A stretch of 64,000 bases of DNA from NCBI GenBank assembly GCA_009782825.1, contig WRII01000002.1:53727-117726 (forward strand), in the 5' to 3' direction. This DNA is from Peptococcaceae bacterium (GTDB taxonomy: Bacteria; Bacillota; Desulfitobacteriia; Desulfitobacteriales; Syntrophobotulaceae). Under the pieces are notes generated by a model that saw only the letters and a program-made list of their open reading frames with translations, did not search any database and was not told the DNA's origin. Below, one piece after another: positions 1 through 8,854 of this stretch. Both the position numbers and the translations under genes were made by a program. Position 1 is the stretch's first letter, and the number at the start of each line of letters is the position of its first letter.

Positions 1-46
1 TTTTGGCGGAGGGTTAGGGTGCAGCGCTATGGTGGTTGAGCTTTGA
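1..46 (+). CDS. fabH: 3' end of ketoacyl-ACP synthase III (partial)
   Basis: The first 46 bases read open as FGGGLGCSAMVVEL followed by TGA at 44-46. FabH proteins end with a glycine-rich GFGGGLTWG-type strand just before the C-terminus, and the next gene is fabK, so this is most likely the last 14 codons of fabH, which condenses acetyl-CoA with malonyl-ACP. Only the tail is inside the window, so the call rests on a short motif plus context. Confidence 0.55.
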   Translation, partial: FGGGLGCSAMVVEL

Positions 47-125
47 GGGAAGTTGGAACTGCCTGGTGGAAAGGGTGTTCCTCTCAAAACAAAACAAAAC
101 ATAAGGAAAGGAATGGCCTTAAGTT

Positions 126-1052
126 ATGAAAACTCGTCTGACGGATTTATTGAATATTCGGATCCCTATTATTCAGGGGGGCATGGCCTGGGTCAGTGAG
201 AGTACGCTGGCGGCGGCTGTGAGTGAAGCCGGGGGCTTGGGCGTGATTGCGGCGGCTAACGCTCCTGCCGGCTGGGTGCGTGAAGAGATCCGCCGAGTGA
301 GAACTTTGACGGACAAGCCTTTTGGGCTCAATGTGATGCTTATGAGTCCTTCTGTGGAGGATGTGGCTCAATTGGTCTGTGAAGAGCGTGTGCCTGTGGT
401 GCTGACGGGGGCGGGAAATCCGGCTAAGTATATTCCGGCTTGGAAGGAGAGCGGGACTACTGTGCTCAGTGTTCTATCGTCTGCGGCTCTGGCGGTACGT
501 CTGGAGCGGGCGGGTGTGGATGGTATTGTGGCGGAAGGCTGTGAGTCGGGCGGCCATATCGGTGAGGTGACCACCATGTGTTTGGTGCCGCAGATTGTGG
601 ATGCTGTGAAGGTTCCTGTGGTGGCGGCCGGCGGAATTGCTGACGGACGTGGTATGGCGGCGGCTTTTATGCTGGGGGCTGTGGGCGTTCAGGCGGGGAC
701 GGTGTTCTTGGTGGCGGAGGAGTGCCAGGTTCACGAGAACTACAAGACTATGATCCTGAAGGCCGGCGATCGGTCGACTGAGGTGACGGGACGCTCTACA
801 CATCCTGTACGCTGCCTGAAAAACAAATTGACGAAAATTGGCTCGGACATGGAAAGGCAAGGGGCTTCATTGGAAGAGATGGAACAATTCTTTGCGGGTT
901 CTCTGCGTTGTGCGGCTGTGGAGGGGGATACGGAGAAGGGGTCTTTTATGTCGGGGCAGATTGCCGGCCTGGTCAAACGGAGGATGCCGGCCCGGGAGAT
1001 TATCGAGTCCATGAGGACCCAGGCCCAGGAGCTGTTGCGGGGCGGGGATTGA
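126..1052 (+). CDS. fabK: Enoyl-ACP reductase II (FMN-dependent)
   Basis: A 308-residue TIM-barrel flavoprotein of the nitronate monooxygenase/FabK family. It reduces trans-2-enoyl-ACP in the last step of each fatty acid elongation cycle, using FMN and NAD(P)H. Visible marks are the N-terminal PIIQGGM phosphate-binding turn (about residues 14-20), ESGGHIG at 140-146 whose His144 sits where the catalytic His lies in pneumococcal FabK, and the AAGGIADGRG FMN loop at 167-176. The length is normal. The start ATG follows a GGAAAGGAATGG purine-rich site. It heads a tight fab-acc cluster. FabK enzymes are generally insensitive to triclosan; no FabI or FabL gene is seen here. Confidence 0.93.
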   Translation: MKTRLTDLLNIRIPIIQGGMAWVSESTLAAAVSEAGGLGVIAAANAPAGWVREEIRRVRTLTDKPFGLNVMLMSPSVEDVAQLVCEERVPVVLTGAGNPAKYIPAWKESGTTVLSVLSSAALAVRLERAGVDGIVAEGCESGGHIGEVTTMCLVPQIVDAVKVPVVAAGGIADGRGMAAAFMLGAVGVQAGTVFLVAEECQVHENYKTMILKAGDRSTEVTGRSTHPVRCLKNKLTKIGSDMERQGASLEEMEQFFAGSLRCAAVEGDTEKGSFMSGQIAGLVKRRMPAREIIESMRTQAQELLRGGD

Positions 1053-1087
1053 GGAAAAACTTTGAGTAAGGGGGAAATATTACTATA

Positions 1088-2080
1088 ATGGAAAAGCCTG
1101 TACGTGATACACACGAGACGGATGGGAATACGAGAGACCGGCATGCCTCTCCTCGTTTGGCGGTTTTGTTTCCGGGCCAAGGGGCTCAGGCTGTAGGTAT
1201 GGGACGGGATTTTTATGACAGCTTTGAGGCGAGCCGTGAGGTTTTTGACCGGGCGGCGGATATACGGGATCTGTGCTTTGACGGCCCGGCGGATCAGCTC
1301 AATGTGACGTCTCACACTCAACCTGCCCTTTTGCTGACGGAGGTGGCCATGTGGCGGGCATTTTGTTCCTGCATAAATAAGAGTGTGGATGATATCTATG
1401 CTGTGGCGGGGTTTAGTTTGGGTGAAGTGTCGGCGCTGGTGGCGGCGGAGGTACTGCCTTGGCCTGAGGCGCTGGCGCTTGTGCGCAAGCGTGGGGCCTG
1501 GATGGAGGAAGCGTACCCTCAAGGGGGCGGTATGCTGGCGGTGATGGGGCTGGAGAAGGAGGCGTTGGAGGGTCTCGCGGAGCAAGTGAGGAAGCACATG
1601 GACAATGATGTCGTGGAATTGGTGAATTTTAACGCACCGGGCCAAATTGTGGCGGCCGGCGATGTGACGGCTCTGCAGGCTCTGGCCCAGAAGATCCAGG
1701 AGCATAAGGGGCGGGGGAGGCTTCTCACTGTCAGCGGGCCTTTTCATTCTTCCCTGTTGGCCGGTGTGGAGGATAAGCTGCGGCAGGAGCTGATCCGGAT
1801 GGAGGTGAATGCTCCGCGCATCCCTGTTGTGTCCAATGTGACGGCGGAGTATTATAGGGAGCAGGATGCGGTGGATTTGATTGCCCGCCAGGTGCGGCGG
1901 CCTGTCTTATGGGAACAGTCTATGCGGCGTCTTTTGGCGGAGGGTGTGGAGGTGTTTGTGGAGATGGGTCCGGGCAGGGTGTTGACGGGTCTGCTCAGAA
2001 AGATTGATCGCCAGGCGACGGTGGTGACCATAAATTCCTGTGCGGATCTACATACTTTGAGGGAGAAGATCCGGCTGTGA
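1088..2080 (+). CDS. fabD: Malonyl-CoA:ACP transacylase
   Basis: A 330-residue acyltransferase that moves malonyl from CoA to acyl carrier protein. LFPGQGAQ lies at about 27-34, the nucleophile elbow GFSLGE at 108-113 (Ser110), and the catalytic His is in GPFHSSL. The C-terminal VEMGPGRVL motif is present. About 20 residues before the LFPGQG strand are extra compared with typical FabD and are polar, without recognisable function. The stop overlaps the GTG of the next reading frame, a sign of translational coupling to fabG. No acpP gene is present in the visible part of this cluster. Confidence 0.95.
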   Translation: MEKPVRDTHETDGNTRDRHASPRLAVLFPGQGAQAVGMGRDFYDSFEASREVFDRAADIRDLCFDGPADQLNVTSHTQPALLLTEVAMWRAFCSCINKSVDDIYAVAGFSLGEVSALVAAEVLPWPEALALVRKRGAWMEEAYPQGGGMLAVMGLEKEALEGLAEQVRKHMDNDVVELVNFNAPGQIVAAGDVTALQALAQKIQEHKGRGRLLTVSGPFHSSLLAGVEDKLRQELIRMEVNAPRIPVVSNVTAEYYREQDAVDLIARQVRRPVLWEQSMRRLLAEGVEVFVEMGPGRVLTGLLRKIDRQATVVTINSCADLHTLREKIRL

Positions 2081-2115
2081 AAATGTTTATGGAGAATAAT
2101 GGGGGGCGTAAGAGC

Positions 2116-2865
2116 ATGGAAAAGAATATGAAAGGTAAGGTCTGTGTCGTGACGGGGGGATCTCGTGGTATTGGCCGGGGGATTGCTTTGGAGTTGGCGG
2201 GCCGTGGTGCGTGCCTGGTCATCAATTATCATAGGAGCGAGAACCAGGCACGGGATGTTCAAAGTGAGATTGAGGCCATAGGGGGCAGAGCTTTGGTGGT
2301 TCGAGGCAACATGGCCCTTGAGGAGGATGTGAAAAATCTCTTTGCAGCGGTGTTGGCGGAATTTGGCCGTGTCGATGTGTTGGTTAATAATGCGGGAGTG
2401 ACCCGGGATGGCTTGGTGGCGCGCATGAGCGCAGCTGATTATGATGAGGTGCTGGATTTGAACTTGAAGGGGGCTTTTTTGTGTTCCCGGGCGGCGGCGA
2501 AGATTTTTATGAAACAACGATCGGGGAAAATTATTATGATTTCTTCGGTGGTCGGATTGATGGGCAATGCCGGACAATGCAACTATGCAGCGGCGAAGGC
2601 GGGCCTGATAGGGTTGACCAAATCTTTGGCTCGGGAGTTGGGCCCCCGTTCTGTCACGGTCAACGCCATTGCCCCTGGGTTTATTGTGACGGATATGACG
2701 CAGGAGTTGTCGGAAGAGGCTAAAGGGAAATATATTGAATCTATTCCTTTGGGGCGCCTGGGGCAAGTTCAGGATGTGGCGCGGGCGGCAGCTTTTTTGG
2801 CGTCGCCGGATGCTGATTATATTACGGGACAGGTTTTGGTGGTGGATGGGGGCTTGCGCTGCTGA
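2116..2865 (+). CDS. fabG: 3-oxoacyl-ACP reductase
   Basis: A short-chain dehydrogenase that reduces beta-ketoacyl-ACP with NADPH. The Rossmann motif TGGSRGIGRG lies near the N-terminus, NNAG in the middle, and the catalytic Ser-Tyr-Lys set is in MISS and NYAAAKAG. The frame is open from a GTG at 2077 that overlaps the fabD stop; ATG 2116 is preferred because it follows a run of six G at about 9 bases and gives the usual short FabG N-terminus (MEKNMKGKV). The upstream GTG could still be used through coupling. Length from 2116 is 249 residues, normal for the family. Confidence 0.93.
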   Translation: MEKNMKGKVCVVTGGSRGIGRGIALELAGRGACLVINYHRSENQARDVQSEIEAIGGRALVVRGNMALEEDVKNLFAAVLAEFGRVDVLVNNAGVTRDGLVARMSAADYDEVLDLNLKGAFLCSRAAAKIFMKQRSGKIIMISSVVGLMGNAGQCNYAAAKAGLIGLTKSLARELGPRSVTVNAIAPGFIVTDMTQELSEEAKGKYIESIPLGRLGQVQDVARAAAFLASPDADYITGQVLVVDGGLRC

Positions 2866-2880
2866 TACAGCTGGCGAATG

Positions 2881-2951
2881 AGGTCGACGCAGTCACCAAG
2901 GTCGACGCGGTCACCAAGGTCGACGCGGTCACCAAGGTCGACGCGGTCACC
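2881..2951 (+). repeat. 18-bp tandem repeat, four copies
   Basis: Four head-to-tail units of AGGTCGACGCGGTCACCA, the first with one change, lie between the fabG stop and fabF. Each unit contains the palindrome GTCGAC. There are no spacers, so it is not a CRISPR. It may come from slippage or act as a protein-binding array; the sequence does not decide. Confidence 0.95.
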
Positions 2952-3020
2952 TATAAGATGATATAATATCCATTGATCCAATTCTACATTGTAAACCAAA
3001 GAAATGAGGTGCCTGAATTC

Positions 3021-4262
3021 ATGTTGGAAAGAGTTGTTGTAACGGGCCGGGGCGTTGTGAGCCCCATCGGGAACAACATACAAGATTTCTGGAGCGCGGC
3101 GAAAAAAGGCGTGTGTGGCGTTGCTCCCATTACACATTTTGATACGGAAAAATATAATGTAAAACTTGCGGCTGAAGTCAAGGATTTCGATCCCTTGGAG
3201 TATATGGATAAACGGGAGAGCCGGCGCAGCGACCGGTTTTGTCAGTTTACTGTGGCGGCCGGATCTCAGGCAATGGCGGAAAGTGGCTTGGATCAGCCGG
3301 GGGCTATTGAGCCGGAACGCTTGGGGGTTCTCCTGGGTGTGGGTATCGGCGGGCTTTCTACATTGGAAAAGGAGATTGGCGTGAATACCACGAAGGGGCC
3401 GGGGCGGGTTTCTCCGTTCATGGTTCCGATGATTATCTGTAATATTGGGCCGGGCATGCTGGCAATCCGCTTCAATGCTCAAGGGGTTTGCAGCACTGTG
3501 GTGACGGCTTGCGCGTCGGGAACCAATGCGATTGGGGACGCTTTTCGTCTCCTGCAGCGCAATGAAATGGATGCGATCATCACAGGCGGCTCCGAAGCCG
3601 CGATTGCACCGGTGGCCATGGCTGGGTTTTCCAATATGATGGCTCTGTCCCTTCAAAAGGATCCTGGGCGGGCCTCAATTCCTTTTGATAAAGAGCGCAG
3701 CGGGTTTGTCCTGGGGGAAGGATCGGGTATACTGGTTTTGGAGACCTTAAGTCATGCCCGTCAACGCGGGGCAAAAATTTTCGCGGAACTTGCAGGGTAT
3801 GGAACAACCTGTGATGCTTACCACATTACTGCGCCTGAGCCGGAAGGGAAGGGAGCTGCCCGCGCCATAACTTTAGCTTTGAGTGACGCCGGGATCGCAG
3901 CTTCACAGATTTCTTATATCAATGCCCATGGTACAGGCACGGAGTACAATGATTTGACGGAGACCCGGGCGATCAAGAGTGCTTTTGCGTCTTATGCTTA
4001 TGAGGTTCCCATCAGCTCAAGCAAATCTATGTTTGGTCACTTGCTGGGAGCAGCCGGAGGCGTGGAGGGATTGATTTGTGTGGAGGCGTTGCAGGAAGGT
4101 CTTATCCCAGCCACCATCAATTATAAGGTTCCGGATGAAAATTTGGACTTGGATTATGTTCCTCAGGTTAGCCGCAGTCAAGAACTTACCTATGTAATGT
4201 CCAATTCCTTGGGGTTTGGCGGTCATAATGCTTCGATAATCTTTAAGAAATGGGATGAATGA
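3021..4262 (+). CDS. fabF: Beta-ketoacyl-ACP synthase II
   Basis: A 413-residue thiolase-fold condensing enzyme that elongates acyl-ACP with malonyl-ACP. The catalytic Cys164 is in VVTACASGTN, one active-site His in NAHGTGT and the other in SMFGHLLGAAG. The frame is open from 2973, but ATG 3021 follows GAGGTG at about 9 bases and yields the canonical MLERVVVTGRG start and standard family length. The stop overlaps the accB start (ATGA). Confidence 0.95.
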   Translation: MLERVVVTGRGVVSPIGNNIQDFWSAAKKGVCGVAPITHFDTEKYNVKLAAEVKDFDPLEYMDKRESRRSDRFCQFTVAAGSQAMAESGLDQPGAIEPERLGVLLGVGIGGLSTLEKEIGVNTTKGPGRVSPFMVPMIICNIGPGMLAIRFNAQGVCSTVVTACASGTNAIGDAFRLLQRNEMDAIITGGSEAAIAPVAMAGFSNMMALSLQKDPGRASIPFDKERSGFVLGEGSGILVLETLSHARQRGAKIFAELAGYGTTCDAYHITAPEPEGKGAARAITLALSDAGIAASQISYINAHGTGTEYNDLTETRAIKSAFASYAYEVPISSSKSMFGHLLGAAGGVEGLICVEALQEGLIPATINYKVPDENLDLDYVPQVSRSQELTYVMSNSLGFGGHNASIIFKKWDE

Positions 4263-4900
4263 TTATGGATCTTCTTTTGATTGAACAGCTCATTCGTATG
4301 GTCAATATGTCTTCGTTGTCCTGCTTGGAGATTGAAGAACAAGGGGTTCGCATTCGTTTAGAGAATCAAACCCTGGGTAGGGGAGTGAGTTCGGAGCCCG
4401 CTGCACTTAATGGGGGCAGCACAGCCGGCCCGCCCGGTAGTGCAGGCCAGTCCGGCATCACGGGTCAGCCGGGTGCAACGGGCCCCGGCGCTGTGGCTCA
4501 CCCCAACGTTGTGGGTCACCCCAACGTTATGGGGCCTGATTCGGGGCCAAGCCTGGGATCTGCGCAAAATGGATCAGGCTCTCTCGTGTCGCCGCTCCTA
4601 CAGATTCCTCAAGGATTTCCCAAACCAGGGGCGCCTCCTGCCACACCGGAGCAGGAAGAGAATGTTGTCTATATCAAATCGCCTCTGGTGGGAACTTATT
4701 ATTCGACCCAAGCTCTTGGCTATGATCCTGTGGAACCGGGAGATAGGGTCACGGTGGGGCAGGCTGTGTGTGCTGTGGAGGCGATGAAACTCATGAATGT
4801 TATTGAGGCTGAGGTGGCCGGGGAAATTATTGAATTTATGGCTGAAGATGGGGCCTTGATAGAGTATGGGCAACACTTGGTTAAGATACGAAAAAGTTGA
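4259..4900 (+). CDS. accB: Biotin carboxyl carrier protein of acetyl-CoA carboxylase
   Basis: A 213-residue BCCP. A short N-terminal helical part (about 1-40) is followed by a Gly/Pro/Ala linker (about 41-135) and the biotinyl domain with EAMKLMN, Lys177 being the biotinylation site. BCCPs often have Ala/Pro linkers; this one is long and partly collagen-like, with GHPNVVGHPNVMG encoded by two 18-bp DNA repeats at 4493-4528. The start overlaps the fabF stop by ATGA, indicating coupling. It accepts carboxybiotin from AccC and delivers it to the AccDA carboxyltransferase. Confidence 0.94.
   Translation: MIMDLLLIEQLIRMVNMSSLSCLEIEEQGVRIRLENQTLGRGVSSEPAALNGGSTAGPPGSAGQSGITGQPGATGPGAVAHPNVVGHPNVMGPDSGPSLGSAQNGSGSLVSPLLQIPQGFPKPGAPPATPEQEENVVYIKSPLVGTYYSTQALGYDPVEPGDRVTVGQAVCAVEAMKLMNVIEAEVAGEIIEFMAEDGALIEYGQHLVKIRKS
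4493..4528 (+). repeat. 18-bp tandem repeat within accB
   Basis: GTGGSTCACCCCAACGTT occurs twice in direct succession (S = C in the first copy, G in the second) and encodes the repeated HPNV units of the AccB linker. It is an in-frame duplication of 18 bases. Confidence 0.9.
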
Positions 4901-4944
4901 TACCTGTCAAGAAATAAATGGGTATTAGAGGAAGGTGATCGGTT

Positions 4945-5400
4945 TTGGACGACATGAACTCTCATTTGAACACCATGGACTCTCAGGCAATTCAAAAGAT
5001 TATTCCACACAGATATCCTTTCCTGCTGGTGGATCGTATTGAATCCTGCGACCCGGGAAAACGGGCTGTAGGCATTAAAAATGTCACAGTCAATGAGCCT
5101 TTTTTTCAAGGGCATTTTCCCGGGTATCCTATCATGCCCGGAGTATTGATCCTGGAGGCTCTGGCTCAAGTGGGCGCCGTGGCTCTGTTGGTTCTTCCCG
5201 AATATGCGGGGAAAATTGCTCTCTTCGGGGGCTTAAAAAATGCCCGTTTCCGCCGTCCGGTAGTTCCGGGGGATGTCCTGAGACTGGAAGTGGAAATCCA
5301 AAAAATCCGCGCGGGTATCGGCGTGGGCAGTGGCGTGGCAACTGTGGACGGCCGGCGCGCCTGTGAAGGCGAGATGACTTTTAGGGTTGGAGATGAATAA
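4945..5400 (+). CDS. fabZ: 3-hydroxyacyl-ACP dehydratase
   Basis: A 151-residue hot-dog fold dehydratase that converts 3-hydroxyacyl-ACP to trans-2-enoyl-[14 protein letters not shown] is at about 20-30, the catalytic His57 is in [11 protein letters not shown], and Glu71 is in LEALAQ. TTG 4945 is taken as start because GAGGAAGGTG ends about 7 bases upstream, while ATG 4954 would be too far. No FabA-type isomerase signature is visible. It lies between accB and accC, as in several Bacillota clusters. Confidence 0.93.
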   Translation: MDDMNSHLNTMDSQAIQKIIPHRYPFLLVDRIESCDPGKRAVGIKNVTVNEPFFQGHFPGYPIMPGVLILEALAQVGAVALLVLPEYAGKIALFGGLKNARFRRPVVPGDVLRLEVEIQKIRAGIGVGSGVATVDGRRACEGEMTFRVGDE

Positions 5401-5401
5401 C

Positions 5402-6745
5402 ATGTTTGACAAAATCCTTATTGCGAACCGCGGTGAGATTGCCGTGCGCATTATCCGGGCTTGTCGTGAAATGAATATTCAAAGTGTGGCGGTCTATTCG
5501 GAAGCGGACGCGGAAGCTCTGCATGTGGGGCTGGCGGACGCGAGCATCTGTGTGGGCCCGGCGCCTTCTGCGGAGAGTTATCTGAATATGCACAATATCC
5601 TGAACGCCGCGCTGCTTTCCGGCGCTCAGGCGATCCATCCCGGTGTGGGGTTTTTGGCGGAAAATGCCCAGTTTGCTCATATGTGCGAGGAGTGTCAGAT
5701 CAAATTTATTGGGCCGGCTTCTCAGACCATTGCGTTATTGGGAGATAAAATCCGGGCGAAGGATACGATGAAGGCCTGTGGTGTTCCTGTCATTCCCGGA
5801 TCCGGCCAGGCTGTGAGCCAGGAGGAAGCAGAGGCTTTAGCCAAGGATATGGGGTACCCGGTTATTCTAAAAGCCGCGGCCGGCGGCGGGGGGCGGGGTA
5901 TCCGTATCGTTGCCCGGGAAGAGGATCTGGCGGGAGCTTTTATTCAGGCTCAAGGGGAAGCTCAGGCGGCTTTTGGCGACAGTCGTCTCTATATTGAGAA
6001 AATGTTGACCCGTACACGGCACATTGAAGTCCAGATTTTGGCTGATGAGGTGGGCCACATCATTCATTTGGGGGAGCGGGATTGCTCGCTGCAAAGACGC
6101 AATCAGAAGGTTTTTGAGGAGACGCCGTCTCCGGCGCTGTCTCCTGAGGTGCGCGATGCCATATGTCAGACAGCTGTGCGGGCGGCTCAGGCTGTGGACT
6201 ATAAGAATTTGGGGACTGTTGAGTTTTTGCTGGATCAGGATATGAAGTATTACTTCATGGAAATGAATACGCGCATTCAGGTGGAACACCCCATCACTGA
6301 AATGGTGACGGGTATCGATGTGGTCAAGGAACAGCTGCGGGCCGCGGCGGGGTATCCGTTGCGTTATGAGCAGCAAGATGTGAGTTTTTCGGGGGTGTCG
6401 TTGGAGTGCCGTATCAATGCGGAGGCTCCAGAGCAGGGATTTCGCCCCAGCTGTGGGAAGATTGTTTATTTGCATCTTCCCGGAGGACCGGGGGTGCGCT
6501 TTGATATGTGTGTTTATGAGGGGTACACGATGCCGCCCTATTATGATTCGCTGCTGGGTAAGCTGATTGTGCATACGCCGACCCGGGACGAGGCTCTGAA
6601 GAAAATGCTGGCTGCCCTGCAGGAGTTGACTATAGAGGGCGTGGATACCAATATTGAATATCATAAGACTTTGTTGACCACCCCGGAGGTGAGGGGAGGA
6701 ACGGCTGACACGTCTTTTATTGATACTCATCTTTGTGTAAAGTGA
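5402..6745 (+). CDS. accC: Biotin carboxylase subunit of acetyl-CoA carboxylase
   Basis: A 447-residue ATP-grasp enzyme that carboxylates the biotin of AccB using bicarbonate and ATP. ILIANRGEIAVRIIRAC opens the protein, the glycine-rich ATP lid is AAAGGGGRGIR, and EMNTRIQVEHPITEM carries metal and catalytic residues. The frame is open from a TTG at 5387, but ATG 5402 has GGAG 9 bases upstream and gives the standard start and length. It overlaps nothing and follows fabZ by one base. Confidence 0.95.
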   Translation: MFDKILIANRGEIAVRIIRACREMNIQSVAVYSEADAEALHVGLADASICVGPAPSAESYLNMHNILNAALLSGAQAIHPGVGFLAENAQFAHMCEECQIKFIGPASQTIALLGDKIRAKDTMKACGVPVIPGSGQAVSQEEAEALAKDMGYPVILKAAAGGGGRGIRIVAREEDLAGAFIQAQGEAQAAFGDSRLYIEKMLTRTRHIEVQILADEVGHIIHLGERDCSLQRRNQKVFEETPSPALSPEVRDAICQTAVRAAQAVDYKNLGTVEFLLDQDMKYYFMEMNTRIQVEHPITEMVTGIDVVKEQLRAAAGYPLRYEQQDVSFSGVSLECRINAEAPEQGFRPSCGKIVYLHLPGGPGVRFDMCVYEGYTMPPYYDSLLGKLIVHTPTRDEALKKMLAALQELTIEGVDTNIEYHKTLLTTPEVRGGTADTSFIDTHLCVK

Positions 6746-6759
6746 GGTGAAGATTCGAA

Positions 6760-8547
6760 ATGTCACTGATGGATGCCTTTCGTAAAAAGAGACAGTATGC
6801 TACGGTTCCGGCGGCTCGCATTCCGCGCACAGCCATTCCTGACGGTATGTGGCAAAAATGCGCCGGCTGCAAGAAAATTATTTACCATGATAATGTTGAA
6901 AAGAATCTGCAGTGTTGCCCAGGCTGTGGCTATCATTTTCCGTTGAAAGCGGTGGAGCGTATGTATCAGATATGTGATGAGGACAGTTTTGTCCCTTTTG
7001 TCGATGATTTTGGGGAAATTGATCCGTTAGCGTTTCCGGGATACCTGGAAAAGAAACAGAAAATCGCTGAGGCCAGCGGCCTTGACGAAGCTGTGCTGGC
7101 CGGCGTGGGGGCCATTGACGGACACAAGGTCGTGCTGGCTATCATGGATAGTCATTTTATGATGGGCAGCATGGGATGGGCGGTAGGTGAAAAAATCACA
7201 CTGGCCATCGAAAGGGCCATCAAGGCGTCTCTGCCGGTGGTAATCTTCTGTGCCTCGGGAGGCGCACGCATGCAGGAGGGGATTGTTTCTCTCATGCAAA
7301 TGGCGAAGGTGAGCGGAGCGTTGGCAAAGCTGGCTGAGGCGGGGCTGCTCTACGTAGCGGTGGCGACCCATCCGACAACGGGTGGGGTGACGGCGAGTTT
7401 TGCCATGCTGGGGGATATCATTTTGGCGGAAAAGGGAGCTCTGATCGGGTTTGCCGGCCGCCGGGTTATTGAACAGACGATTAACCAAAAATTGCCAGAT
7501 GAGTTTCAGTCAGCAGAGTTTTTGCTGCAGCATGGGTTTGTAGATCGTATTGTGGAGCGCAAAGAGATGCGTTCTGTGCTGGCTCAGATCTTGGCTATGC
7601 ACACAGGAAGCAGGGGAGAAGTTGAAGAGGGACGCCATAGCAGCATAAACTGTGCAGAATACGACAGCAGCACAAAAAAGGATGTGCAGGAAGAAAGCGA
7701 TGGGTATAGCGACGGCAGTCCCGGAGAAAATCATACCGAAAAAGATACGATTTCTGGGGATATAACGAATGTGGCTTGGGAAAAAGTCCAACTATCGCGC
7801 CGTACGGACCGGCCCACAGCACGGATTTATATGAAAGCCTTGTTTCCGGATCTTCTTGAATTCAAGGGGGATCGCGCCTTTGCTAATGATCCGGCTATTA
7901 TTGGCGGCATTGCGACTTTTGACGGTGTCCCTGTGACGGTCATTGGTCAGGAGAAGGGACAGACGATGAAACAGAAGATCTTCCGCAACTTTGGTTCCAC
8001 CAATCCGGAGGGATTTCGCAAAAGCTTGCGCCTCATGCGTCAGGCGGAAAAATTTGGCCGTCCGGTGATCTGTTTTGTGGATACTCAGGGGGCTTTCTGT
8101 GGAGTCGAAGCTGAACAGCGTGGACAAGGCCAGGCCATTGCTGAGAATTTGAAGGCTATGATGTCTCTCAAGGTTCCTATTATTTCGATTATTCTCGGCG
8201 AGGGCGGAAGCGGCGGCGCGCTGGCGCTGGCTGTTGCGAATGAGGTTCATATTCTGGCTAACGCGGTGTATTCCATCCTGTCTCCGGAAGGATTTTCCAG
8301 CATCCTTTGGAAGGATAGCAGCCGCGCCCAAGAAGCGGCCCAAATGATGAAAATGACAGCGGAAGATCTTAAAGAACTGGAGATTGTGGACGGTATTATC
8401 CGGGAAGGATCCGAAGGGGCGCACCTAACTCCCGATGAAGCAATCAGAGCTGTGGCAGAAACTCTGTCTGGGGCTCTGAAGCGATGGCGCGGGTATTCGG
8501 GAGAGGATATCGCTGAGGCGCGGTGGCGGAGGTTTCGGGGGAAGTAG
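6760..8547 (+). CDS. accDA: Fused carboxyltransferase of acetyl-CoA carboxylase (beta-alpha)
   Basis: A 595-residue single chain that joins two normally separate subunits. Residues 1 to about 282 are AccD, with the zinc ribbon C34-x2-C37 and C53-x2-C56 and ASGGARMQEG; residues from about 342 to the end are AccA, with FKGDRAF, GSTNPEG and DTQGAFCGVEAEQRGQG. Between them lies a hydrophilic, low-complexity linker (about 283-341) rich in Ser, Glu and Asp. The product transfers the carboxyl group from biotin to acetyl-CoA. No stop or frameshift interrupts the join, so it reads as a true fusion. A GAGGTGA site precedes the ATG. Confidence 0.94.
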   Translation: MSLMDAFRKKRQYATVPAARIPRTAIPDGMWQKCAGCKKIIYHDNVEKNLQCCPGCGYHFPLKAVERMYQICDEDSFVPFVDDFGEIDPLAFPGYLEKKQKIAEASGLDEAVLAGVGAIDGHKVVLAIMDSHFMMGSMGWAVGEKITLAIERAIKASLPVVIFCASGGARMQEGIVSLMQMAKVSGALAKLAEAGLLYVAVATHPTTGGVTASFAMLGDIILAEKGALIGFAGRRVIEQTINQKLPDEFQSAEFLLQHGFVDRIVERKEMRSVLAQILAMHTGSRGEVEEGRHSSINCAEYDSSTKKDVQEESDGYSDGSPGENHTEKDTISGDITNVAWEKVQLSRRTDRPTARIYMKALFPDLLEFKGDRAFANDPAIIGGIATFDGVPVTVIGQEKGQTMKQKIFRNFGSTNPEGFRKSLRLMRQAEKFGRPVICFVDTQGAFCGVEAEQRGQGQAIAENLKAMMSLKVPIISIILGEGGSGGALALAVANEVHILANAVYSILSPEGFSSILWKDSSRAQEAAQMMKMTAEDLKELEIVDGIIREGSEGAHLTPDEAIRAVAETLSGALKRWRGYSGEDIAEARWRRFRGK

Positions 8548-8574
8548 GTTTTCAGAAAAATCCCCCCGGAATTG

Positions 8575-8604
8575 TTGACAAAGCTACTCGACCTATGATA
8601 GATT
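8575..8604 (+). promoter_or_regulatory. Sigma-A-type promoter for rpmG-secE-nusG
   Basis: TTGACA at 8575-8580 is followed after 17-18 bases by an AT-rich -10 region in TATGATAGATT (best hexamers ATAGAT or TAGATT). It lies 60 bases before rpmG and separates the acc cluster from the transcription/translation cluster. The -35 is perfect and the -10 imperfect. Confidence 0.6.
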
Positions 8605-8660
8605 GAACGGAGCGACTTGTAATAACAAGTCATTATTTTGTTGCCGGGGAGGTGTTTGTG

Positions 8661-8822
8661 ATGGCAGTTGGGGCGAGATTGGGAATCACCCTGGCGTGTA
8701 CCGAGTGTAAAAATAGAAATTATCAGACAATGAAGAACAAAAAGAACGATCCGGATCGCCTGGAAATCAAGAAATACTGTAAGACATGCAAGACGCATAC
8801 CACACATCGGGAAGGTAAATAA
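8661..8822 (+). CDS. rpmG: Ribosomal protein L33, zinc type
   Basis: A 53-residue protein, [16 protein letters not shown] at the N-terminus. The pairs CTEC and CKTC form the zinc-ribbon of C+ type L33 in the large ribosomal subunit. GGGGAGGTG lies about 6 bases before the ATG; a GTG immediately before it is less likely. L33 upstream of secE-nusG is the usual Firmicutes arrangement, although the tRNA-Trp often found here is absent. Confidence 0.95.
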   Translation: MAVGARLGITLACTECKNRNYQTMKNKKNDPDRLEIKKYCKTCKTHTTHREGK

Positions 8823-8854
8823 ATCTATCAAGAAGGAAAGTATGGAGTGATAAT

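Noticed and set aside
740..1747. Minus-strand open frame of 335 codons
   Set aside because: It lies opposite fabK and fabD, is His/Arg/Pro-rich and lacks any motif or binding site; it is a shadow of the G-rich coding strand.
2881..2951. CRISPR-like direct repeats
   Set aside because: Units are contiguous with no spacers; the same holds at 26408-26476 and the other tandem loci, and no cas genes are present.
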